This document shows, one piece after another, positions 58,012 through 64,000 of a DNA stretch of 64,000 bases (position 1 is its first letter; each line of letters opens with the position of its first letter). The notes under the pieces were generated by a model. The model made no database searches and was not told the DNA's origin. It saw nothing but the letters and a program-made list of their open reading frames with translations. The translations under genes were made by a program, and so were the position numbers. Location: NCBI GenBank assembly GCA_963727235.1, contig CAVSFZ010000001.1:1-64000 (forward strand), read 5' to 3'. The stretch comes from CAVPTL01 sp963727235 (GTDB lineage Bacteria > Actinomycetota > Thermoleophilia > Gaiellales > JAICJC01).

Positions 58012-58739
58012 ATGGCACTCTGACAACGGCGCCAAGCTGACCTGGTTCGGCCACTCCACATTCCTGCTGGAAACGCCGCGCGGACTGCGGGTGATGCTCG
58101 ATCCGTGGATGACCGGTAACCCGGCCACGCCCGAGGGTATGAGCGACCCCGGCGCCATCGACGTGATGCTGGTCTCACACGGCCACGCCGATCACACCGG
58201 CGACGTGGTGCGGCTGGCGTCAGAGAAGCAGCCCAAGGCGGTTGTCGCGATCGCCGAGCTGGCCGGCTACCTCGGCTCGTTGGGGGTCGAGAACGCCGTC
58301 GGGATCGAACAAGGGCGGCACCACGGAGGTCGAGGGCATCCGGGTGACGATGACCAACGCCACTCACTCGTCCAGCATGACCGACGCCGACGGAAACATC
58401 GTGTACACGGGCGATCCGGCGGGTTTCGTGATCACACTCGAGGACGGGTATCGCATCTATTTCGCCGGCGATACGGCGGTGTTCGCCGGCATGTCGCTGA
58501 TCGGAGAGCTGTACCGGCCCGACCTGGCGATGCTGCCCATCGGCGACTTCTACACGATGGGGGCCTTGGAAGCCGCCAAGGCGGTGGAGCTCCTGGGAGT
58601 CAAGCGGGTGCTGGGGATGCACTACGGCACCTTCCCGGCGCTGGTGGGTACGCCCGGGGCGCTGCGCGACGAGCTGGCAGCCCGCGGTGTTGAGGGTGTG
58701 GAGGTGGAGGAGCTGGCGCCGGGAGACACGCTTTCATGA
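58012..58739 (+). pseudogene. UPF0173 metal-dependent hydrolase (UlaG-like MBL fold), frameshifted
   Basis: AAGGAG at 58001 is 5 bases before ATG 58012, but that frame reads MAL-stop. A one-base change at 58018-58021 opens DNGAKLTWFGHSTFLLETPRG. The MBL motif HGHADHTGD follows near residue 55. A second one-base break near 58310 separates LGSLGVENAVGI from GGTTEVEGIRVTMTNATHSSSM, YTGDPAGFVITLEDGYRIYFAGDTAVF and GMHYGTFPAL, all typical of UPF0173/L-ascorbate-6-phosphate-lactonase-like hydrolases. Otherwise the enzyme would be complete. The stop overlaps the next gene (ATGA). Confidence 0.7.
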
Positions 58740-59560
58740 CGTTCTCGCTGGTCGCCTGCGACCTGGAGGCGCGGCAGTGGGGGGTGACGGTCGCGTCCAA
58801 GTTCCTGGCGGTCGGCGCGCTGGTGCCGTGGGCGGCCGGTGACGTCGGCGGGGTCGCCACCCAGGCGCTGGCCAACGTCGGCTACGGCCCTGCAGGGATC
58901 GAGCTGCTGCGCGACGGGCACTCGGCGCAGGAGGTGGTGGATCGCCTGATCGGAGCCGACAGCCAGGCCGCAGATCGGCAGCTCGGCGTCGTCGATGCCG
59001 CCGGCGGCAGTGCAGCGTTTACGGGCGAGGCCTGCCTCGATTGGGCCGGCCATCGCACCGGTGCGGGCTATGCGGCTCAGGGCAACCTGCTGGCCGGGGA
59101 AGCAGTCGTGGCTGCCCTGGCCGACACGTTCGAGTCGACCGCAGGGCCGCTGGTGGAGCGCCTGCTGGCTGCCCTGGCGGCCGGCGACGCGGCCGGAGGC
59201 GATCGCCGCGGACGCCAGTCGGCATGTGTGATTGTGCGGCAGGCCGGCGGCGGCTACGGCGGCACGAGCGACATCCTCGTCGACCTGCGGATCGACGATC
59301 ACCCCGACCCGATCGAGGAGCTGCAGCGGCTGTACTCGATCCACGACCTGCTGTTCGGGTCGACCCCCGAAGCCGACTTGATTCCGCTGGAGCAGGTCGA
59401 GGGTGAGCTCTCCCAGCGGCTGTCGCTGCTCGGCTACACCGGGCCGCCCGCGGCCGCCCTGGAAGCGTGGGCCGACATCGAAAACCTGGAGGAGCGGCTT
59501 CACCCCGGCCGCGTCGACCCCGTCGTGCTCCGCCTCCTCCGCCACCAGTCAGATGAATAA
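58736..59560 (+). CDS. DUF1028 (Ntn-hydrolase-like) protein
   Basis: A 274-residue DUF1028 protein. Residue 2 is Thr and residue 4 Ser (MTFSLVACD), and the family resembles N-terminal-nucleophile hydrolases. GVTVASKFLAVGALVPWA near 17, GGVATQALANVGYGPAGIELL near 38, GRQSACVIVRQAGGGYGG near 165 and LVDLRIDDHPDPIEELQRL near 185 match. The C-terminal domain is of the peptidoglycan-binding-like type sometimes fused to this family. The reaction is not known. ATGA overlap couples it to the UPF0173-like gene. Its TAA stop is in a GGTGCC palindrome. Confidence 0.82.
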   Translation: MTFSLVACDLEARQWGVTVASKFLAVGALVPWAAGDVGGVATQALANVGYGPAGIELLRDGHSAQEVVDRLIGADSQAADRQLGVVDAAGGSAAFTGEACLDWAGHRTGAGYAAQGNLLAGEAVVAALADTFESTAGPLVERLLAALAAGDAAGGDRRGRQSACVIVRQAGGGYGGTSDILVDLRIDDHPDPIEELQRLYSIHDLLFGSTPEADLIPLEQVEGELSQRLSLLGYTGPPAAALEAWADIENLEERLHPGRVDPVVLRLLRHQSDE

Positions 59561-59584
59561 TTGGTGCCAGGCACCAATTATTCA
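59554..59584. repeat. GGTGCC palindrome, AATT variant
   Basis: TGAATAATTGGTGCC, one A, then its exact complement. It supplies the TAA of the DUF1028 gene (59558-59560). The inner AATT matches the copy after groEL, while its centre base (A) differs from that copy's T. It is the first of a tandem pair. Confidence 0.85.
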
Positions 59585-59598
59585 CTCCGGGCGTTCGG

Positions 59599-59630
59599 GT
59601 GAATAACGGTGCCTGGGCACCGTTATTCAC
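59599..59630. repeat. GGTGCC palindrome, AACG variant, two-base centre
   Basis: GTGAATAACGGTGCC, TG, then its exact complement: 15-bp arms. It contains the TGA of the opposing mrp gene (59627-59629). Start to start it is 46 bases from the first element, nearly the same as the pair at 34 kb, and it has the same AACG core as the second element there. Confidence 0.85.
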
Positions 59631-60757
59631 AACACAGTCAGCGGGCGCTTGATGCGGGTGGCTGCGGGAATCTTGGGGGCGAGGCGGTCGGCCAGAGTTG
59701 CGGCGATGCCGGTGATCGCGACGGCCGCCGGCGAGTCGGGCTGTGAGATCACCAGCGGCTCGCCGCTGTCGCCGCACTCGCGCAGGCGCTCGTCCAGCGG
59801 CACCTGACCGAGCAGATCGGTGTCGAGGTCGGACGCCAGCTCAGCGCCTCCGCCCTGGCCGAACGGGTGGGTGCGCTCACCGCAGCAAGAGCACACCGCA
59901 TAGCTCATGTTCTCGATCACTCCGGTCAGCCGCATCCCGGTCTTGTCAGCCACCTCAGCGGCGCGCTTGGCAACCGCCTGCGCGGCCTTCTGGGGAGTGG
60001 TGACGAGCACCAGTTGGGGTGACGGCAACAGCTGCCCGAGGGAGATGGCGACATCGCCCGTGCCGGGGGGCATGTCGACCACGAGATGGTCGATATCGCC
60101 CCAGTAGACGTCGGTGAGGAACTGCTCCAGCGCCCGATGCAGCATCGGGCCGCGCCACAGGACGGCGGCGTCGGCATCGACGAAGAACCCGATCGACATG
60201 ATCTTGATGCCGTTGGAGACCGGCGGCACGATCATGCCGTCGACCACCACGGGACGCTGCGAGATGCCCAGCATGCGCGGGATCGAGTAGCCGTAGATGT
60301 CGGCATCGATCACACCGACCTCGGCGCCGCCGGCGGCCAGGGACGCGGCCAGGTTGGCGGTCAGCGACGACTTGCCCACCCCGCCCTTGCCCGAGGCGAC
60401 CGCGATCACCGATGCATGCGGGGGCAGGGTGATCGGCTTCTTGCCACCCGCGGCCGGTGCTTCGCCGCCGCCGGCGCCCTGTAGCCGGGTGCGCAGCGCC
60501 GTGCGCTCGGCCGGCGTCATCACGTCGAACGACACTCCCACCGTCTCGACTCCGGCGACCGCACCCACCCGCTGTTTCACCTGGTGCTCGAGGTCGGCCT
60601 TCATGGGACAGCCGGCGACCGTCAGCGCGATCGTCACGTCCACATGGGCGCCGGCGACGTCGACGCCCCGCACCATGTCGAGCTCGACCACGCTGCGGCG
60701 GATCTCGGGGTCGATCACCCCAACCAGGGCCTCGCGAATCTCATCCTGGGCAATCAT
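59627..60757 (-). CDS. mrp: Mrp/ApbC-type P-loop ATPase Fe-S carrier
   Basis: The 376-residue protein has an N-terminal MIP18 (DUF59) domain (VIDPEIRRSVVELDMVRGVD), then a P-loop NTPase domain with the deviant Walker A ASGKGGVGKSSLTAN near residue 120, DIDHLVVDMPPGTGD near 225 and the C-x-x-C pair in CSCCGE near 292. Mrp/ApbC proteins carry Fe-S clusters and are linked to complex I and other enzymes. TAGACT ends 7 bases before the ATG, which suggests a leaderless start inside the end of the upstream gene. Confidence 0.93.
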   Translation of the reverse strand: MIAQDEIREALVGVIDPEIRRSVVELDMVRGVDVAGAHVDVTIALTVAGCPMKADLEHQVKQRVGAVAGVETVGVSFDVMTPAERTALRTRLQGAGGGEAPAAGGKKPITLPPHASVIAVASGKGGVGKSSLTANLAASLAAGGAEVGVIDADIYGYSIPRMLGISQRPVVVDGMIVPPVSNGIKIMSIGFFVDADAAVLWRGPMLHRALEQFLTDVYWGDIDHLVVDMPPGTGDVAISLGQLLPSPQLVLVTTPQKAAQAVAKRAAEVADKTGMRLTGVIENMSYAVCSCCGERTHPFGQGGGAELASDLDTDLLGQVPLDERLRECGDSGEPLVISQPDSPAAVAITGIAATLADRLAPKIPAATRIKRPLTVL

Positions 60758-60767
60758 CGAGTGAAGT

Positions 60768-61580
60768 CTAGAGATCGCCGTACACCAGCGACCGCAGTGT
60801 CTCTGCCCACTGGGGGTCGCGGGCGGCCACAGTCCGCGAACGGCTGTCGAGGTCGAGCGTGAGCACGTCGCCGTCCACCGTCCGCAGCGTCGCGCCGGCT
60901 TCGCGCACGATCAGCGCGGCGGCGGCCAGATCGACCGAGCGCGACGGCTTCAGGGTGGCCACGCCGTCCAGCCGCCCGTCGGCCATCTGACACAGCGCCA
61001 GCGCCAGCGCGCCCAGCAGCCGGATGCGGCCGACGTGCCCGTCCAGGCGCTGGGCGGCATCGGCCACCAGCGCCGCCGTGGTGGCCTCGAGATCGACGAT
61101 CCCCAGCCGCTCCTTGGGCCGCACGCCGCCCAGGGCACGGCCGTCGACGGTTGCTCCCGCGCCGGCCTCGGCGACCCACTCCTCGCCCGAGCCGAAGTCC
61201 TTGACGAAGCCGAATCGCACGTCGTCCAGCGTCGGCCCGTCGGCGAAGGCGATCGAGATGCAGAAGAACGGCAGCCCGCGCTTGGCGTTGAGCGAGCCGT
61301 CGATCGGATCGAGCACCACGATCCAGGGACTCTCGGGGTCTCCGAAACGGCGCTCGCCCAGCTCCTCGGAGACCAGCAGAAAGCCGATCCCCTTCGCTTC
61401 GAGCGCCTCCAGCCGGGCAACCGCGACCCGCTCGGCCTCCTTGTCGATCACGGTCGTATCGTCACCGCCGCGACCCTGGCCCACCACCGGCTCACGGTCG
61501 TCGCGGGTGGGATACCGCAGCAGCACAGCCTCCACGTCTGAGGCGACGTCGCGGCAGAACCCCAGCCAGTCGGCCCGCAT
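60768..61580 (-). CDS. Inositol monophosphatase family phosphatase
   Basis: A 270-residue IMPase-fold enzyme. GIGFLLVSEELGE near residue 68 has the metal Glu pair, VVLDPIDGSLNAKRGLPFF near 87 is the D-P-x-D-G-S metal motif, and SRSVDLAAAALIVREAGA near 215 is the last motif, with Val where most members have Trp. Substrates in the family include inositol phosphate, fructose bisphosphate and PAP; the exact one is unclear. ATG overlaps the TGA of the DUF1015 gene (ATGA). Its 3' end holds the mrp promoter. Confidence 0.85.
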   Translation of the reverse strand: MRADWLGFCRDVASDVEAVLLRYPTRDDREPVVGQGRGGDDTTVIDKEAERVAVARLEALEAKGIGFLLVSEELGERRFGDPESPWIVVLDPIDGSLNAKRGLPFFCISIAFADGPTLDDVRFGFVKDFGSGEEWVAEAGAGATVDGRALGGVRPKERLGIVDLEATTAALVADAAQRLDGHVGRIRLLGALALALCQMADGRLDGVATLKPSRSVDLAAAALIVREAGATLRTVDGDVLTLDLDSRSRTVAARDPQWAETLRSLVYGDL

Positions 61581-62872
61581 CAATCCTCGAGTGGGTTCAA
61601 CAGAAACCCGGAATACAGCTTTGGGTAGAAGTAGGTCGACTTCTGCGGCATCACCCGGCCGGCCCGTGCGACCTCCTGCACCTGCGGCACGGTCGGGGCG
61701 CGCAGCAGGAAGGCGGCCGCCGAGTCGCCGGCGTCGACGAAGCCGACGGCGGTGTCCAGGTCGCGCACGTACCGCACCGCGTCGGTCGTCCCGAACTGGT
61801 CGGGATCCTCGAGCAGGCCCAGCATCGGCGCCAGGATCACCGACTCCAGCACTGCCGCGTCGATCTTGCGAACCGCGGCCGGCGAGCCGGACATCGCCAT
61901 CATCACCGCCGAGCGGTCTTTGAGCGTGCACAGAAGCGCCGGGCGGTGGGAGCCGCGCCACACGCCAAACGCGATCGTCTCGGGCGGGATCGCCGCCAGC
62001 TCGCGCTCGAGCTCAGCCGGCGTGGTGGTCAGCTCCCGCACCGCGAACGCGTGGAGCAGGTCGGGGGTCAGCTCGCGGGCGCCCATCACCACCCGATGGG
62101 TGGGAAAGATCGAGAGCCCCTCGCCGTGGAGGTTGGCGAGGTACATCAGCATGAAGTCGTAGGGCCGGTCGCCGGACGGATTGCCGTCGGCCTCGCGCCG
62201 CTCCCGCTGGTAGTTGAGGGCGGTCTCATACCGGTGGTGGCCGTCGGCGATCAGGATCTCGCAGTCGGCCAGCGCCGCCTGCGTGGCTGCGATGGCGGCC
62301 GGATCGGTGACTGCCCAGAAGCGATGGTCGGTGCCGTCGCCGTCGAGCACGCGCATGTCCGGCGCCCGTTCGGCCACACCCGCCAGCGCCGTGCGCGGCC
62401 CGCCGTCGGGATCGTCGTACAGCCCGAAGATCGGCGACAGGTTGGTGCGGGTGGCGCGGATCAGGTCGAGCCGGTTCTGCTTGGCGGAGGCGTGGGTTTG
62501 TTCGTGCGGTCGCACCCGGCCGCTGTCGTACGGCCACAGGCGCACCGCCGACAGGAACCCGGCGCGGCTTCGCTCAGAACCGTCGGGGCCGACGAACCGC
62601 TGCTCGTGCCACCAGATGGCCGGCTCGACGTCGCGTGCAAGCACGCCGTCGCGCCGCCACTCGTGCAGCAGATCGGCGGCATGCACAGGACTCTCGGGCA
62701 GAATCAGGTTGACCACCGAGTGCGGATCTCGTTGCAGGTAGAGCTCCCGGTCGGCCGGAGAGATCACGTCATAGGGCGGGGCGACCACCCCGGCGAGGTC
62801 GACCCGGGCCTGGTCGTAGCGAAGCGCACGGAGCGGCTCGAGCGCTGTCGGCTGCTGCGGAGTCTCGGCCAT
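61580..62872 (-). CDS. DUF1015 family protein
   Basis: The 430-residue protein matches DUF1015: EPLRALRYDQARVDLAGVVAPPYDVISPADRELYLQRDPHSVVNLILP at the N-terminus, LSPIFGLYDDPDG near 145, EILIADGHHRYETALNYQRERR near 200 and YDFMLMYLANLHGEGLSIFPTHRVV near 240. The HHRYET segment is well conserved. Its function is unknown; neighbourhoods sometimes link it to serine or 3-phosphoglycerate metabolism. It starts 10 bases from a TATATA-type palindrome shared with the divergent YhaM-like gene. The IMPase gene overlaps its stop. Confidence 0.85.
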   Translation of the reverse strand: MAETPQQPTALEPLRALRYDQARVDLAGVVAPPYDVISPADRELYLQRDPHSVVNLILPESPVHAADLLHEWRRDGVLARDVEPAIWWHEQRFVGPDGSERSRAGFLSAVRLWPYDSGRVRPHEQTHASAKQNRLDLIRATRTNLSPIFGLYDDPDGGPRTALAGVAERAPDMRVLDGDGTDHRFWAVTDPAAIAATQAALADCEILIADGHHRYETALNYQRERREADGNPSGDRPYDFMLMYLANLHGEGLSIFPTHRVVMGARELTPDLLHAFAVRELTTTPAELERELAAIPPETIAFGVWRGSHRPALLCTLKDRSAVMMAMSGSPAAVRKIDAAVLESVILAPMLGLLEDPDQFGTTDAVRYVRDLDTAVGFVDAGDSAAAFLLRAPTVPQVQEVARAGRVMPQKSTYFYPKLYSGFLLNPLED

Positions 62873-62882
62873 CGAGGGGCAG

Positions 62883-62892
62883 TCTATATAGA
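62883..62892. promoter_or_regulatory. Palindromic -10 (TCTATATAGA) shared by two divergent genes
   Basis: TCTATATAGA is a perfect palindrome, so each strand carries a TATAGA-type -10. It lies 9 bases from the plus ATG (62902) and 10 bases from the minus ATG (62872). Neither gene has a ribosome site, so both mRNAs may be leaderless from one element. Confidence 0.55.
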
Positions 62893-62901
62893 GTGTCCCG
62901 C

Positions 62902-63747
62902 ATGGCCGGAGGCACCTACGTGGCGGATCTCAGCGAAGGCGTGGTGATCGATGCCACCTTCGCCGTCCAGCGCAAACAGACGCGCCGCACCCGCAGCGGC
63001 GATCCGTTCCTGAGCGTGGAGCTGGCCGACCGCACCGGCCGGGTGCCCGGCGTCGTGTGGAATGACGTCAACGTGCTGGGCGCGCGATTCGCCGAAGGCG
63101 ACACGGTGCGCGTGCTGGGGCGGGTCGAGTCGTACTCCGGCCGGCTCCAGATCGCGGTGCGCGACATGCAGAAGATCGACGGCGGCGACCCGCTGGAGCT
63201 GGTGCCGGGATCGCGCCGCGACGCCGAGACGCTGGACGGCTTTCTGGAGTTCCTGGGCGGTGAGATCCACCACCCGGGACTGCACGCGCTGGTGGCGCGC
63301 TTCCTCAACGACGAGCAGATCCGCGCGAAGATGCGAAACGCCCCCGCCGCCGAGACCCACCACGCCTATGCCGGCGGCCTGCTGGAGCACACCGTGGCGG
63401 TGGCATCGTTGTGCCGCGAGACCGCCCAGCTCCACCCGCGGCTCGACCCCGACCTGCTGACCGCAGCCGCGCTCCTGCACGACCTCGGCCGCACCGAGAC
63501 GTTCACGGGTGGAGTCACGATCGCGGTGTCGGACGAAGGCAGGCTGCTGGGCCACGTGCTGGCCGGGGTGCGCATGATCGATGCCGCCGCGGCTGACACC
63601 GATCTCGATCAGGCGACGCTGTTGAAGCTGATCAACGCCGTGGCCAGCCACCACGGGCCGCTCGAGTCGCGCCGCCAGGAGACTCCCGAGGCGGTGGCGC
63701 TGTACCAGGCAAACGCCCTCGACGCCCGCGTCGGGGAGATGTTCTGA
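62902..63747 (+). CDS. YhaM-like 3'-5' exoribonuclease (OB fold plus HD)
   Basis: A 281-residue protein with an N-terminal OB-fold nucleic-acid domain (ATFAVQRKQTRRTRSGDPFLSVELADRTGRVPGVVWND) and an HD domain. The metal residues are in HHAYAGGLLEHTVAV near 155, LLHDLGRTETF near 193, GHVLAGVRMID near 215 and ASHHGPLESRR near 250. This order fits YhaM/CBF1-type 3'-5' exonucleases. ATG 62902 is preferred to GTG 62893 because it keeps the -10 spacing and starts MAGGTYVADLSEG. A short hairpin after the stop separates it from ychF. Confidence 0.85.
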   Translation: MAGGTYVADLSEGVVIDATFAVQRKQTRRTRSGDPFLSVELADRTGRVPGVVWNDVNVLGARFAEGDTVRVLGRVESYSGRLQIAVRDMQKIDGGDPLELVPGSRRDAETLDGFLEFLGGEIHHPGLHALVARFLNDEQIRAKMRNAPAAETHHAYAGGLLEHTVAVASLCRETAQLHPRLDPDLLTAAALLHDLGRTETFTGGVTIAVSDEGRLLGHVLAGVRMIDAAAADTDLDQATLLKLINAVASHHGPLESRRQETPEAVALYQANALDARVGEMF

Positions 63748-63749
63748 GC

Positions 63750-63767
63750 AGACGGGGTATCCCGTCT
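63750..63767. terminator. Hairpin between convergent YhaM-like gene and ychF
   Basis: AGACGGG, GTAT, CCCGTCT: a perfect 7-bp stem with a four-base loop lying 3 bases after the YhaM-like stop and reaching into the ychF TAG (63766-63768). It could serve both strands. It is unrelated to the GGTGCC palindromes. Confidence 0.6.
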
Positions 63768-64000
63768 ACACGTTGAAGCGCACGTTCAGCACGTCGCCGT
63801 CGGCGACGATGTAGTCGCGGCCCTCGACCCGCACCCAGCCCCGCTTCTTGGCCTCGGCCTCGGAGCCGGCCTCGAGCAGCTGCTCGGTCGGCACCACCTC
63901 GGCCCGGATGAACCCGCGTTCCAGGTCGGAGTGGATCCGGCCGGCGGCCCGCTGGGCGTTCTGGCCGCGCCGGATCGTCCAGGCGCGGGTCTCCTTGGGG
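63766..64000 (-). CDS. ychF: Redox-regulated ATPase YchF, C-terminal part only
   Basis: The last 77 residues of YchF (Obg-like ATPase) are visible; the rest lies beyond the window. The sequence is the TGS-domain end: ETRAWTIRRGQNAQRAAGRI, then HSDLERGFIRAEVVPTEQLL, then KKRGWVRVEGRDYIVADGD and VLNVRFNV before TAG. YchF binds ribosomes and ATP and is nearly universal. The frame is open to the last base. Confidence 0.93.
   Translation of the reverse strand, partial: PKETRAWTIRRGQNAQRAAGRIHSDLERGFIRAEVVPTEQLLEAGSEAEAKKRGWVRVEGRDYIVADGDVLNVRFNV

Noticed and set aside
18192..59630. The GGTGCC palindromes as a CRISPR array
   Set aside because: They are scattered single or paired elements at gene ends, with no regular spacers and no cas genes.
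1..64000. tRNA or rRNA genes
   Set aside because: No tRNA cloverleaf with a T-loop GGTTCGANTCC-type block and no rRNA sequence was recognised by eye; a covariance-model search would be decisive.

Overview
The window is a high-GC bacterial chromosome segment. It probably comes from an actinobacterium, and class Thermoleophilia is my best guess. The reasons are the GC-rich codon use, frequent GTG starts, many apparently leaderless promoters, CIRCE-controlled groES-groEL, a complete nuoA-N operon, and DUF1800/DUF1501, DUF5317 and DUF4097 genes. The class is an inference; no rRNA or tRNA gene is present to confirm it.

Bases 1-7.7 kb look accessory. A polysaccharide (capsule or exopolysaccharide) cluster holds a GT4 and a GT2 glycosyltransferase, a polysaccharide deacetylase, a secreted beta-helix protein and an asparagine-synthase-like protein, most of them carrying frameshifts. 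A truncated IS481-type transposase and phage-like remnants follow. From 7.7 to 14.4 kb lie a cupredoxin divergent from a DUF1800-DUF1501 export pair, a lipoprotein amidase, a DUF5317 membrane protein, a GGDEF/HD-GYP c-di-GMP protein and a 32-codon gene behind a structured leader. From 14.6 to 25.8 kb are housekeeping genes: GNAT, cupin, arginase fold, YgfZ, M20 peptidase, PIG-V-like mannosyltransferase, AlkA-like glycosylase, groES-groEL with two CIRCE operators, an MFS transporter, an ASCH protein and a three-gene operon with a degenerate GGDEF protein.

From 25.8 to 31 kb a 2-oxoacid dehydrogenase operon (E1 alpha, E1 beta, E2) continues into lipB and lipA, so the lipoyl-dependent enzyme and its cofactor pathway are made together; no E3 gene is seen. 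After an amino-acid permease come an alpha/beta-hydrolase-fold gene, GNAT, a GATase, fumC, the preQ1 genes queC-queE-queD with queF facing them, an esterase and an ErpA/IscA-type protein. A tightly overlapping nuoA-N operon (40.0-54.4 kb, complex I) contains an extra 58-codon gene between nuoF and nuoG. The last 10 kb hold an ABM-like gene, DUF4097 with a HicB/CopG-type regulator, PilZ and partner genes, a UPF0173-like hydrolase, a DUF1028 gene, Mrp/ApbC, an inositol-phosphatase-like enzyme, DUF1015, a YhaM-like HD nuclease and the end of ychF.

The most unusual feature is a family of seven near-perfect palindromes built around GGTGCC(A/T)GGCACC. They sit only at gene 3' ends, have covarying arms, and supply or immediately adjoin the stop codons of convergent gene pairs. 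Other points are a recurrent leaderless promoter layout, a palindromic -10 shared by two divergent genes, a triple operator over the hicB-like start, and frameshifts clustered at both ends of the window but absent from the middle.
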